This document shows positions 6,762-14,977 of a DNA stretch of 31,709 bases, piece after piece. The stretch covers positions 1-31,709 of the forward strand of contig CAUWNS010000021.1 of assembly GCA_963560245.1 (NCBI GenBank), written 5' to 3'. Origin of the DNA: Pseudoruminococcus_B sp937901805 (GTDB taxonomy: Bacteria > Bacillota > Clostridia > Oscillospirales > Ruminococcaceae). A program made the translations under genes and the position numbers. The notes below the pieces were generated by a model, which was not told the origin of the DNA, searched no databases, and saw nothing but the letters and a program-made list of their open reading frames with translations. Position 1 is the first letter of the stretch, and each line of letters opens with the position of its first letter.

Positions 6762-7505
6762 CTACTTCAATCTCCGGATTTCTTTTATCTCCCCCAGGAT
6801 TTCTCCCAGAGGTTCCAGCGTTTCTTCCATATAGACTTTTTTAGGAGGAGTTTTTCGGTTCAGTCCAGAAAGGTAACGCATTCCCTCCCGTTTTCTCTGT
6901 TTTCGTATCAGTAATTCTCCCTGATAAAGGAACGCACCCAAAAACCCTTCCCGAATATTTTTCTGTTTTACCGCCAAAACCTGTCCGGGATAGTAAACCG
7001 GTGTCAAAGAGGAATCCTGAATTTTCACTGCAAAATCTGCCTGCAAAGCCCTTTCGTCCGCCTTTACCAGAAGTTCGCAAAATTCTGTCTGCGCCTTTTC
7101 TCTTGAAACAGTCAGACAGGGGAGCAGCAGGATCTCCCCATAGCTTTGCTGGCGTCTGTAAAATTTTGAAATAGAAAAGACTGTCCGCATAAGACTTGCC
7201 CTTATCGCCGGCGGACATTTTCTCAATTCCCCAATGAACGCCTGCTCCTCCGCACTCAGGAAAAATTTCTCATCTACCCTCTCGTCCTCCTGCAACCGAG
7301 GCGAAAAAGGCCCCTCTGTCAGCGCCTGTACCGGAATCTGAAAAGCCCCTGCAATCTTCATCATACTTTCCAGGGAAACCCTCCGGGTTTCTCCGCTTAA
7401 AATTTTGTTGAGCGTTCCAACAGGAATTCCTGAACGCTTTGAGAGTTCGCTGGTTGTCATTGCCCGCTGTTTTTTCAAAAAAATAAGCTTCTCCCGAATA
7501 TTCAT
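6762..7505 (-). CDS. XRE family regulator with S24 (LexA-like) C-terminal domain
   Basis: A 247-residue DNA-binding regulator. Residues about 4-60 form a Cro/C1-type helix-turn-helix (MTTSELSKRSGIPVGTLNKI). The C-terminal part looks like the S24/LexA peptidase fold: QDSSLTP with Ser165, then YYPGQVLAV, then LLIRKQ with Lys202. The Ser-Lys distance of 37 residues equals that of LexA (Ser119/Lys156), so the catalytic dyad seems intact. No obvious Ala-Gly cleavage site stands out in the linker, so self-cleavage is uncertain. The start has a purine-rich ribosome site (GAAGAAGGGGCGGG) upstream. A small frameshifted gene ends 46 bases upstream on the same strand and may share its transcript. Similar proteins act as prophage or stress repressors, but no phage genes are nearby. 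Confidence 0.85.
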   Translation of the reverse strand: MNIREKLIFLKKQRAMTTSELSKRSGIPVGTLNKILSGETRRVSLESMMKIAGAFQIPVQALTEGPFSPRLQEDERVDEKFFLSAEEQAFIGELRKCPPAIRASLMRTVFSISKFYRRQQSYGEILLLPCLTVSREKAQTEFCELLVKADERALQADFAVKIQDSSLTPVYYPGQVLAVKQKNIREGFLGAFLYQGELLIRKQRKREGMRYLSGLNRKTPPKKVYMEETLEPLGEILGEIKEIRRLK

Positions 7506-7551
7506 ATTCCCGCCCCTTCTTCTTGATCAAACCAAAATGCTTTTTTACTTT

Positions 7552-7889
7552 CTACAACCCATTACACAGTTTGTGAATCCTTCCTTTTTGAAACTCCTCC
7601 ATTCCTCCGCCGTCATCATACCACGAATCGGCCATTTGGGGAACAAACAGCAACGCTTCCTTTACTCTCCCCAATATAGAGAAATCACTTTTTACTGTTT
7701 CAATCAAAATTTTGTCCCAGACCGTCTCTTGATTGCAGAAAAGCCTGTATAAAACCTGTTGTCTTTCTCCAGGATGCGTGAACTCCCTTTATTGTTTCCC
7801 ACCTTGTAAACTTCCAGCAGCTCCTTCTGTTCTGTATCGCGCTTTATCATAATTCCCGTTTTCCGAAGTCCTGCTGATTCAAATTTCAT
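7552..7889 (-). pseudogene. small unidentified gene broken by one frameshift
   Basis: The frame opens at ATG 7889 (MKFESAGLRKTGIMIKRDTE ...) and is coding-like to about residue 34 (VYKVGNNKG). From about 7788 the protein-like reading moves to another frame, with HPGERQQVLYRLF, VWDKILIETVK, ALLFVPQMADSWYDDGGG and FQKGRIHKLCNGL, ending at TAG 7552-7554. Restoring one G in the GGG run at 7785-7787 would join both parts into one protein of about 112 residues, since 338 bases plus one equals 113 codons. The second part is a 79-codon open frame with no ATG at its beginning, which would be odd if it stood alone. The ribosome site is weak (AGAAGAG). It ends 46 bases before the XRE-S24 regulator, so the two may form an operon. 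I do not recognise the family. A sequencing error in the homopolymer would equally explain the break. Confidence 0.55.
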
Positions 7890-8315
7890 TTTTTCTCTTC
7901 TGAAAGCTTTTGCTTTTGATGAACTATACTGTTACTCTCGCCAGCATGATCATCACGAGACAGTCTTTCATACGGAGCAGTAATGCCATTACTCTATCTT
8001 TTTTTCTTCTCATACTGAATTCTTCAATTCCTATCCACTCCTTACGCACACAAAATATCACATCCTTTCGTTTTTTGGGGGACATGGATGATTAAAATTA
8101 ATTTTCGGCTTAGAATCCTTAAAAAAGTTTAAATTTTCAACACAGATCCCACATTTTTTTCTTCTATAATTACTGTAGGTTTTTTCCAGTTCTTTTTATA
8201 TCCTTTTTCAATTTCTATTCATATTGAAAATTATCCGATAAAAAGCACAAAAATACCCTATACTTTTTTTGCATTTATGGGTTTTTACAGAATTTTTACG
8301 TTTATAATTGTATAC
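7890..8315. other. AT-rich gene-free region between divergent transcription units
   Basis: No supported gene. A 61-codon plus-strand frame at 7910-8095 lacks a ribosome site and has no recognisable features. An AT-rich hairpin TTTTCAAT/ATTGAAAA occurs around 8206-8230. The region separates the leftward regulator unit from the rightward polysaccharide operon and is likely to hold control sequences for both. Confidence 0.4.
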
Positions 8316-8344
8316 TTGTAATATGAAAACCCGTATGGTAGAAT
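8316..8344 (+). promoter_or_regulatory. candidate promoter of the polysaccharide operon
   Basis: TTGTAA (8316-8321) and TAGAAT (8339-8344) are separated by 17 bases, about 70 bases before the first glycosyltransferase. Other AT-rich matches exist close by, so the exact promoter is uncertain. Confidence 0.45.
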
Positions 8345-8415
8345 ATTACGCATATTAAAATTCGATGGTTATGCCTCATTGAGTTTGATTCCAACAAAAA
8401 AGGAGGGGACTGCTG

Positions 8416-9189
8416 ATGGCGACGATTTCTGCCAGCATTGTTACATATAACAGCGCCGATGTGGTGGGGGACGCTCTTTCTAGTTTGCTTACACAGACAA
8501 AGGGCTTCCCCTTAACGGTGTATGCCGTAGACAACCATTCAACGGATAATACTCTCTCCATGATTGCAGAAAAATTTCCAGAAGTTATCCGCCTCCCCCA
8601 GGCAGATAACCTTGGGTTTGGGCACGGGCACAATCAGGTCATCCCTTTGCTCACTTCTGATTATCATGCCATTATCAACCCGGATATTTCCTTTGATTTT
8701 GACGTTCTCTCCAAGCTGGTCAACTATTTGGAAGCACATCCGGATGTTGTTATGGCCACCCCGGCGATCTGCAATTTGGACGGAACCTTCCAGCGCGTGC
8801 CAAAGCGCCTTCCGACCTATCACTATATGGCTTCCGGTATGTTAGAACGATTCGGGGGGATCTTCCGCCGCTGGCGCGATGAATATACCATGACCGGCGT
8901 AACATTTGACAAGCCTACTCCGATCGAGTTTTGTACAGGCTGTTTTTTTGTGATTCGCACTTCCGTATTCAAAGAACTCGGCGGGTTTGACGAGCAGTTT
9001 TTCATGTACTGCGAGGATGCGGATCTCTCCCGCAGGGCCGGCATGAAGGGAAAAATCATGTTTTTGCCGGATATCCGTATCACCCATGAATGGGGACGCG
9101 CCAGCAGCAAACGCTGGAAATTTTTCAAAATCCATCTTCAGTCCCAGCATCTTTACTTCAAAAAATGGCGGAAACAGGCTTCCCGCTGA
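8416..9189 (+). CDS. family 2 glycosyltransferase, WbbL/rhamnosyltransferase-like
   Basis: A 257-residue cytoplasmic or membrane-associated GT-A fold enzyme that would add a sugar, plausibly rhamnose from dTDP-L-rhamnose, to a lipid-linked glycan. Visible motifs are the N-terminal ASIVTYNSADVV nucleotide-binding strand, DNHSTDNT near residue 37, NLGFGHGHN near 72, the DXD-equivalent INPDISF near 95, and the acceptor-side GGFDEQFFMYCEDADLSRR (about 192-210). These match the WbbL/RfbF-type GT2 group. The ATG at 8416 follows AAAGGAGG. It is the first gene of a long rightward operon and ends 15 bases before the next start. Donor and acceptor are inferred from the rml genes downstream. Confidence 0.88.
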   Translation: MATISASIVTYNSADVVGDALSSLLTQTKGFPLTVYAVDNHSTDNTLSMIAEKFPEVIRLPQADNLGFGHGHNQVIPLLTSDYHAIINPDISFDFDVLSKLVNYLEAHPDVVMATPAICNLDGTFQRVPKRLPTYHYMASGMLERFGGIFRRWRDEYTMTGVTFDKPTPIEFCTGCFFVIRTSVFKELGGFDEQFFMYCEDADLSRRAGMKGKIMFLPDIRITHEWGRASSKRWKFFKIHLQSQHLYFKKWRKQASR

Positions 9190-9204
9190 GAAATGGAGGA
9201 TTGT

Positions 9205-9945
9205 ATGGAACAGAAACTCTCTCCAGACAGCCTTTCCCTCAGCGTGGCCATGGCCAGCTATAATGGGGAACGGTATATTTCCCAACAGATAGATTCTATT
9301 CTCTCCCAGCTGCGCCCTCAGGATGAGCTTATCATCTCAGACGACGGCTCTACAGACAAAACCGTGGATATCATCCGAGGCTATGCGCAGACGGATTCCC
9401 GTATCAAACTTTTGCACGGACCCGGACAGGGAGTTATGAAGAATTTTGGACATGCACTTTCTGCATGCAGGGGGGATATCCTCTGTCTTTGCGATCAGGA
9501 TGATCTCTGGCATCCCGACAAAGTGGATTCCCTGCTGCAATGTTTTTGCTCCACAGGCGCTGTACTTGTCATGCACGACGCCCGGATTGTCGATGCCGGC
9601 GGTCGGCCGCTGGCTCCCTCCTTTTTTGCGACACGGCATACAAAAGCGGGCTTTTTCAAGAACCTGTGGAAAAACAGTTATATTGGATGCTGTATGTCTT
9701 TTCGCAGGGAACTTCTGCGGATCATCCTCCCTATTCCTGAGGGGATTCCCATGCACGACCAGTTTATCGGCCTGCTGGCCGAACAGCAGGGCCATGTGGA
9801 GTTGATCCCCCGGCCGCTGATCGATTACAGGCGTCACGGAAACAACGTCAGCGGGGATCACCATGGGAGTTTTTCCACAATGGTTTCCCAGCGTATTTCC
9901 ATGTTCCGCGCGGTCATGAGCCGCCGGAAACAAGCCGGGATTTGA
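9205..9945 (+). CDS. family 2 glycosyltransferase
   Basis: A 246-residue GT-A glycosyltransferase. The N-terminal core shows VAMASYNGERYI, DELIISDDGSTDKT (about residues 42-55) and the metal-binding CDQDDLW (about 93-99), the standard layout of the GT2 subgroup that includes many rhamnosyltransferases. The C-terminal part has MHDQF and DYRRHGNN, seen also in the GT2 gene at 14977. I prefer the ATG at 9205 because GGAGG lies five bases before it; an in-frame ATG at 9193 overlaps that ribosome site. It sits between two other glycosyltransferases and likely adds one residue of the same repeat unit. Sugar specificity is not readable. Confidence 0.87.
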   Translation: MEQKLSPDSLSLSVAMASYNGERYISQQIDSILSQLRPQDELIISDDGSTDKTVDIIRGYAQTDSRIKLLHGPGQGVMKNFGHALSACRGDILCLCDQDDLWHPDKVDSLLQCFCSTGAVLVMHDARIVDAGGRPLAPSFFATRHTKAGFFKNLWKNSYIGCCMSFRRELLRIILPIPEGIPMHDQFIGLLAEQQGHVELIPRPLIDYRRHGNNVSGDHHGSFSTMVSQRISMFRAVMSRRKQAGI

Positions 9946-9955
9946 GGTGTTTTTT

Positions 9956-10744
9956 TTGGAACCATGCAGTCTTTATGTATTACTTGTCATCTATAACCAA
10001 AATGGAAGCGATTCCCCCGCATGCGAGGTGCTCCGCACCAGAGAAGATGTGGGGGTTTTGGTCGTTGATAACAGCACCTTGGATTATCAAAATGCACAGT
10101 ATTGCAAGCAGGCTGGTTTTTCCTACCTGTCTATGGAAGGGAATAAGGGGCTGTCCAAAGCCTATAACCGGGGAATCCGGTATTTGAAGGAACATACCGA
10201 TGCTACCCATGTCATCCTGTTGGATGATGACACAACTTTGGGGGACGACTACTTTTCTGTTTTGCTGAGGGGGATTTCGGAACATCCGGATACCCGGATT
10301 TTTCTCCCGCTTGTACAGGATGAGGTCGGGTATCTCTCCCCCTGCAAAATCAATGGATATGCAGTGAGCAGGATCACATCCACCGAGGAACTGGACAGAG
10401 ACAATATTACCGGGATTAACTCCGGCATGGCGCTCTCGCTCTCCCTGTTTGACACCTATCAATATGATGAAACTTATTTTCTGGACTATATTGATCACGC
10501 CTTTCTCCGGGACATGAAACGGAAAGGGGAACCGATTCGGGTTATCCACACCATGCTCAAACAGAGGTTTTCCGGGAATGATCACAGCAATTACCAGGCA
10601 ACTCTGACCCGCTTTGCCCTGTTCAAACGGGATTTTTTCCTGTTTTGTTCGGATTCGGCAAAGGGCAGGCTCTATGCGTATGCGTTTCTTGCAGTACGGC
10701 GGATCCGCCTGTTTTTATCAGCACATCTGAGGAGGAGAAAATGA
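9956..10744 (+). CDS. family 2 glycosyltransferase
   Basis: A 262-residue GT2 enzyme, related more to dTDP-rhamnosyl- or galactofuranosyl-type transferases: VLLVIYNQNGSDS at the N terminus, VDNST and GNKGLSKAYNRGI around residues 37-70, and the DXD motif VILLDDDT near residue 87. The start is unusual: no ATG fits. A TTG at 9956 is placed six bases after GAGGTG, while a GTG at 9947 would overlap that ribosome site, so TTG is preferred; eight T residues precede it. The gene starts about 10 bases after the previous stop and overlaps the following gene by ATGA. It probably builds the same polysaccharide repeat unit. Confidence 0.83.
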   Translation: MEPCSLYVLLVIYNQNGSDSPACEVLRTREDVGVLVVDNSTLDYQNAQYCKQAGFSYLSMEGNKGLSKAYNRGIRYLKEHTDATHVILLDDDTTLGDDYFSVLLRGISEHPDTRIFLPLVQDEVGYLSPCKINGYAVSRITSTEELDRDNITGINSGMALSLSLFDTYQYDETYFLDYIDHAFLRDMKRKGEPIRVIHTMLKQRFSGNDHSNYQATLTRFALFKRDFFLFCSDSAKGRLYAYAFLAVRRIRLFLSAHLRRRK

Positions 10745-12156
10745 CAGTTTTTTCATCTTATATCCCCGCAAGGCAGGATTTTTCCAGTCCGTTTTTTGAC
10801 TGGATGGACAGGCTTTCACTCCTGTTTCTATGCCTGTATACAGCAGAATGCGCTGTCGGATGCAGCGGCAGATGGCTCAGTTTTGGCCCGCTTAGCATCC
10901 GGATGATCCTGTTTGGCTGCTGCCTGTTGTTTACCTTTCCCAAAGTAATCCGGCAGATAAAAGATATTATCCGGCTGCCCTATTTTTGGATCTTGTCGGC
11001 GTTTGCACTGGTTTTGGCCGTTTCCGCTTTTATTGGACTGAGAAACGGGAACAACCCCGGCTTTTTATTTGCAGATCTCACAAGCTTACTTTCCTTTGCC
11101 CTGCTTCCGGGAATGCTTGTCACGATAAATTCCCGGAAACGCCTGGCCCTTGTGATAAAGACGCTGTTCTACTCCACTTCCCTTTTGGCGCTCGCCGCAG
11201 TTGTCCTGCACTTTACCATTGCGTTTCTCTCCGTAAAAGAGGTCATCATACTTAATGATTGGATTAACAGCATGGCTTTAGGCGGCCTTGCCAAAATGCC
11301 CACCGGCGTACAGAGAATTTATCTGCGCAGCCAGGTTTTCTTACAGGTTTGCCTGCTGTTTGGTATCTGGATGCTGAAAACTGTTTCCTCCAAAAAGGAA
11401 AAATCCCTTGTATGGGTCTGTGAAATTGTCATGCTGTTTGCCTTTATCCTCACCTATACCCGCGGTTTTTGGCTGGCGCTCGCCTTTACTGCCCTATTGT
11501 TTTTTGCCCTGTTCTTCCGTTACTGGAAACACTGCTTGAAATGCGCGGGCGTTCTGGCCCTTTCCTTGATTGTCATGCTCGGGGCCTCCTGGGCTGTTTA
11601 TCAAACACCCAGCGCTGCAGTCGCCGTTTTGGAGCGGTTTGATCCCTCCCTGATTGTCATTATGCCGCCGAATCCTGCCGATAAACCGGCAGAACCGGAA
11701 GATGGAGACGCTTTCGCCCAGGCCGTCACCCTGCGTTCGGAAACCCTTGCCCAGCAGATGCGCTATATCGGGGAACATCCGATTCTTGGGAATGGACTGG
11801 GAAAAAACCTGGATGGTCTGCGTACGGACGGCAAGACGGAGTACATGTATCAGGACATGTGGATGAAAACCGGCATTATTGGTCTGGGGCTGTTTTTACT
11901 CTCGTGCTTCTGGCCGTCCGGTTCCCTGATCCGCCGTTACTGGAAAACGCCTAAAGAGGAACGAAAGCGCCTGCTTGACTGGAAAAGCGCGTTTACCCAA
12001 GCCGTTATCTGGAACCTGGCGGTATTAGGCGTCGCAATCACCAGCTATTTTAATCCGTTTCTGACCACGCCCATGGGGATCCTTGTGGTTTTGTTTGCAG
12101 CGGCAGCTGTCAACCTCTCCCATCAGAGTAAGAGTACAATGGAGGAATCAAAATGA
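10741..12156 (+). CDS. Wzy-like O-antigen/polysaccharide polymerase
   Basis: A 471-residue polytopic membrane protein with roughly ten to twelve hydrophobic segments and a long polar extracytoplasmic loop (about residues 285-355, including VIMPPNPADKPAEPEDGD and GEHPILGNGLGKN). This arrangement, with the conserved HPILGNGLG element, is typical of the Wzy_C/O-antigen ligase family, which polymerises or transfers lipid-linked glycans on the outer side of the membrane. ATG 10741 has GAGGAGGAG directly upstream and overlaps the stop of the preceding gene (ATGA); its own stop overlaps rfbA in the same way. In a Gram-positive context polymerase is more likely than lipopolysaccharide ligase. Attachment to teichoic or peptidoglycan carriers is also possible. 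Confidence 0.82.
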   Translation: MTVFSSYIPARQDFSSPFFDWMDRLSLLFLCLYTAECAVGCSGRWLSFGPLSIRMILFGCCLLFTFPKVIRQIKDIIRLPYFWILSAFALVLAVSAFIGLRNGNNPGFLFADLTSLLSFALLPGMLVTINSRKRLALVIKTLFYSTSLLALAAVVLHFTIAFLSVKEVIILNDWINSMALGGLAKMPTGVQRIYLRSQVFLQVCLLFGIWMLKTVSSKKEKSLVWVCEIVMLFAFILTYTRGFWLALAFTALLFFALFFRYWKHCLKCAGVLALSLIVMLGASWAVYQTPSAAVAVLERFDPSLIVIMPPNPADKPAEPEDGDAFAQAVTLRSETLAQQMRYIGEHPILGNGLGKNLDGLRTDGKTEYMYQDMWMKTGIIGLGLFLLSCFWPSGSLIRRYWKTPKEERKRLLDWKSAFTQAVIWNLAVLGVAITSYFNPFLTTPMGILVVLFAAAAVNLSHQSKSTMEESK

Positions 12157-13031
12157 AAGGTATTGTATTGGCAGGCGGTTCCGGAACACGCCTGTACCCA
12201 CTGACCATGGTAACCTCAAAACAGCTTTTGCCTGTCTACGACAAGCCCATGGTGTATTATCCGCTGTCTACCTTGATGCTGGCGGGGATTCAGGACATCC
12301 TGATTATCTCCACTCCAACCGACCTTCCGAATTTTGAACGCCTGCTCGGGGACGGATCGGATTACGGAATCCACCTCTCCTACGCCGTCCAACCCTCGCC
12401 GGACGGACTGGCTCAGGCTTTCCTGATTGGGGAAGAGTTTATCGGCGGGGACAGCTGCGCCATGGTCCTGGGCGACAATATCTTTTACGGGGACGGCTTT
12501 GTCCGCCGCCTGAAAAAAGCCGCTGCGAAACAGGCCGGCGCGACCGTATTCGGTTACTATGTAGAAGATCCGGAACGCTTTGGGATTGTGGAGTTCGATG
12601 AAAATGGACGCGCGGTTTCCATTGAGGAAAAACCGGAACATCCAAAATCCAACTATTGTGTGACCGGCCTGTATTTTTATGACAACCGGGTCTGTGAGAT
12701 GGCGAAGCGGGTCAAGCCCTCCGCACGCGGAGAATTGGAGATTACGGATTTAAACCGCATGTATCTGGAAGAGGGATCGCTGGACGTCGTCACCCTTGGC
12801 CGCGGGTTTGCCTGGCTGGATACCGGCACCATCGACGCGCTGACCGAAGCGACAGAATTTGTCAAAACCGTGGAGAGCCGGCAGGGCGTAAAAATTTCCG
12901 CCATCGAGGAAATCGCCTACCGCAACGGCTGGATTACCCGGGAAAAACTCATGGAATCCGCACAGAAATACGGAAAATCCGCCTATGGGCAGCATTTGAA
13001 AAATGTAGCAGAAGGGAAGTATCTGTACTGA
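12153..13031 (+). CDS. rfbA: glucose-1-phosphate thymidylyltransferase RfbA/RmlA
   Basis: A 292-residue cytoplasmic enzyme making dTDP-glucose from dTTP and glucose-1-phosphate, the first step of dTDP-L-rhamnose synthesis. The nucleotide-binding signature GGSGTRLYPLT lies at residues 8-18, followed by KQLLPVYDKPMVYYP, the QPSPDGLAQAF segment near 83-93, LGDNIFYGD near 107-115 and EKPEHPKSNYCVTGLYFYD near 160-178. Length and motifs match RmlA throughout. It starts with ATG overlapping the polymerase stop (ATGA) and is preceded by GGAGG; its stop overlaps rfbD by one base. No defects are seen. Confidence 0.97.
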   Translation: MKGIVLAGGSGTRLYPLTMVTSKQLLPVYDKPMVYYPLSTLMLAGIQDILIISTPTDLPNFERLLGDGSDYGIHLSYAVQPSPDGLAQAFLIGEEFIGGDSCAMVLGDNIFYGDGFVRRLKKAAAKQAGATVFGYYVEDPERFGIVEFDENGRAVSIEEKPEHPKSNYCVTGLYFYDNRVCEMAKRVKPSARGELEITDLNRMYLEEGSLDVVTLGRGFAWLDTGTIDALTEATEFVKTVESRQGVKISAIEEIAYRNGWITREKLMESAQKYGKSAYGQHLKNVAEGKYLY

Positions 13032-13915
13032 TGAAACTGCTGATTACAGGTTCCTACGGGCAGCTTGGGAATGAACTGACCAGAATTTTGCACACCGGTC
13101 ATGCAGAAATTGGGGAGATCCCCCCCCTCTACCGGGACTGTGAAGTCACTGCAGTAGACTATGACACGCTGGATATTACCGATACGGCGGCCGTTACGGC
13201 GTTTGTTCGGAATCTGAGCCCGGATATTCTTATAAACTGCGCCGCCATGACCAATGTCGACCAGTGTGAAACGGACTTTGAGACTGCGATGAGGGTCAAT
13301 GCCATCGGCCCCCGCAATCTTGCCTGCGCCGCCAGAGAAACCGGCGCAAAATTCATCCACGTCTCCACAGACTATGTCTTTTCCGGGACGGATGCCGCCC
13401 CCAGATGCGAGTGGGATCTCTGCGCGCCGAATACGGTTTACGGAAAATCCAAACTGCTTGGGGAGCGCTATGCACTGGAGCAGTGCCCGAAAACCTTTGT
13501 CGTGCGCACAGCATGGCTCTATGGGTATGTTGGGAAAAACTTTGTTAAGACCATGCTCCGTCTCGGAAAGGAAAAAGATCAGATCACGGTGGTCAACGAC
13601 CAGCGCGGCAACCCCACCTCTGCGAATGATCTGGCCTACCATCTGCTGGCCCTGGCTCTGACGGAAGAATATGGAATCTATCACTGCACCAATGAAGGGG
13701 AATGCACCTGGTTTGACTTCGCCGCCCGGATTATGGAACAGGCAGGTCTTTCCTGTAAAGTGCTTCCCTGCACCACACAGGAATATCCCAGTAAAACCCC
13801 CCGCCCGGCATATTCTTCCCTAAACAACCTGATGCTGTCCTGTACAGTCGGAAACCGGATGCGCCCCTGGCAGGAGGCGCTCGATATGTATCTTGCAAAT
13901 CTGAAGGAGAGGTAA
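13031..13915 (+). CDS. rfbD: dTDP-4-dehydrorhamnose reductase RfbD/RmlD
   Basis: A 294-residue short-chain dehydrogenase that reduces dTDP-4-keto-L-rhamnose with NAD(P)H to dTDP-L-rhamnose, the last step of the pathway. The Rossmann motif GSYGQLG is at residues 7-13, INCAAMTNVDQCE lies near 72-84, the STDYVFSG active-site strand near 115-122, and the catalytic YGKSK pair is Tyr137/Lys141. The start overlaps the rfbA stop (TGATG). It is placed before rfbB, whereas many loci have the order A-C-B-D. No damage is seen. Confidence 0.96.
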   Translation: MKLLITGSYGQLGNELTRILHTGHAEIGEIPPLYRDCEVTAVDYDTLDITDTAAVTAFVRNLSPDILINCAAMTNVDQCETDFETAMRVNAIGPRNLACAARETGAKFIHVSTDYVFSGTDAAPRCEWDLCAPNTVYGKSKLLGERYALEQCPKTFVVRTAWLYGYVGKNFVKTMLRLGKEKDQITVVNDQRGNPTSANDLAYHLLALALTEEYGIYHCTNEGECTWFDFAARIMEQAGLSCKVLPCTTQEYPSKTPRPAYSSLNNLMLSCTVGNRMRPWQEALDMYLANLKER

Positions 13916-13918
13916 CCT

Positions 13919-14977
13919 ATGAAAACCTATCTTGTTACCGGCGGCGCCGGCTTTATTGGCTCCAATTTTATTTTGTACATGCTTAGAAAATACCAGGATA
14001 TCTGTATTGTCAATGTGGACAAGCTCACCTATGCCGGAAACCTGGAAAATCTGAAAAGTGTAGAAAACGATCCCCGTTATCATTTTGTTCAGGCAGATAT
14101 CTGCGATAGGGAAGCAGTCGGCAGGGTATTTGCAGATTATGCAGTGGACTATGTGGTAAACTTTGCAGCGGAAAGCCATGTAGACCGCAGCATTGCCGAC
14201 CCGGATATCTTTGTCAAAACCAATGTGCTCGGCACAGTCAATCTGCTCAATCTGGCAAAACAGGCATGGCAGACCGGAGACGACACCTATAAACCGGGCG
14301 TAAAATATCTCCAGGTCTCCACCGATGAGGTCTACGGCTCCCTGGGAGCGGAGGGATACTTTACGGAAACCACTCCGCTTGACCCGCATTCCCCCTATTC
14401 TTCCAGCAAAGCCTCCGCAGATCTCTTTGTAAAAGCCTATGGGGATACTTACAAATTCCCCATCAACATCACTCGCTGTTCGAATAACTACGGCCCGTAC
14501 CAATTCCCGGAAAAACTCATCCCGCTCATTATGCACAATGCCCTGAACCACAAAAACCTCCCGGTTTATGGAGACGGTATGCAGATCCGGGATTGGCTGT
14601 ATGTGGATGACCACTGCAAAGCAATTGATATGGTTTTGCGCGACGGCGTGCTCGGGGAAGTCTACAACGTAGGCGGGCACAATGAACGAACCAATATCTT
14701 TATCGTTAAAACTATCCTGGAATACATCCGGGATCATGTGGATAAAACAGTTGGCGAGGATCTCATCACCCATGTCACAGACCGTAAGGGCCATGACCGG
14801 AGATATGGCATCGACCCGCAGAAGATCAAAGACGCTCTGGGCTGGTATCCGGAAACCCCGTTTGAAGCAGGAATCAAAAAGACCCTGCAGTGGTATCTCG
14901 AGCATAAGGAATGGGTGGAGCACGTCACCAGCGGCGCTTATCAGCAATATTATGAGACCATGTACGGTGAGAAATAA
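13919..14977 (+). CDS. rfbB: dTDP-glucose 4,6-dehydratase RfbB/RmlB
   Basis: A 352-residue extended short-chain dehydrogenase that converts dTDP-glucose to dTDP-4-keto-6-deoxyglucose with bound NAD. GGAGFIG is at residues 8-14, NFAAESHVDRSI near 80-92, and the active-site residues are Thr135-Asp136-Glu137 in STDEVYG and Tyr160/Lys164 in YSSSK. RCSNNYGPYQFPEKLIP near 180-197 is characteristic of RmlB. It follows rfbD after three bases, with GGAGAGG upstream, and its stop overlaps the next glycosyltransferase by one base. Confidence 0.97.
   Translation: MKTYLVTGGAGFIGSNFILYMLRKYQDICIVNVDKLTYAGNLENLKSVENDPRYHFVQADICDREAVGRVFADYAVDYVVNFAAESHVDRSIADPDIFVKTNVLGTVNLLNLAKQAWQTGDDTYKPGVKYLQVSTDEVYGSLGAEGYFTETTPLDPHSPYSSSKASADLFVKAYGDTYKFPINITRCSNNYGPYQFPEKLIPLIMHNALNHKNLPVYGDGMQIRDWLYVDDHCKAIDMVLRDGVLGEVYNVGGHNERTNIFIVKTILEYIRDHVDKTVGEDLITHVTDRKGHDRRYGIDPQKIKDALGWYPETPFEAGIKKTLQWYLEHKEWVEHVTSGAYQQYYETMYGEK

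Noticed and set aside
7910..8095. 61-codon plus-strand frame before the polysaccharide operon
   Set aside because: AT-rich chance frame without ribosome site or domain features.
13820..14947. 375-codon minus-strand frame opposite rfbB
   Set aside because: Antisense shadow of rfbB, whose Rossmann motif and TDE/YxxxK residues are intact.
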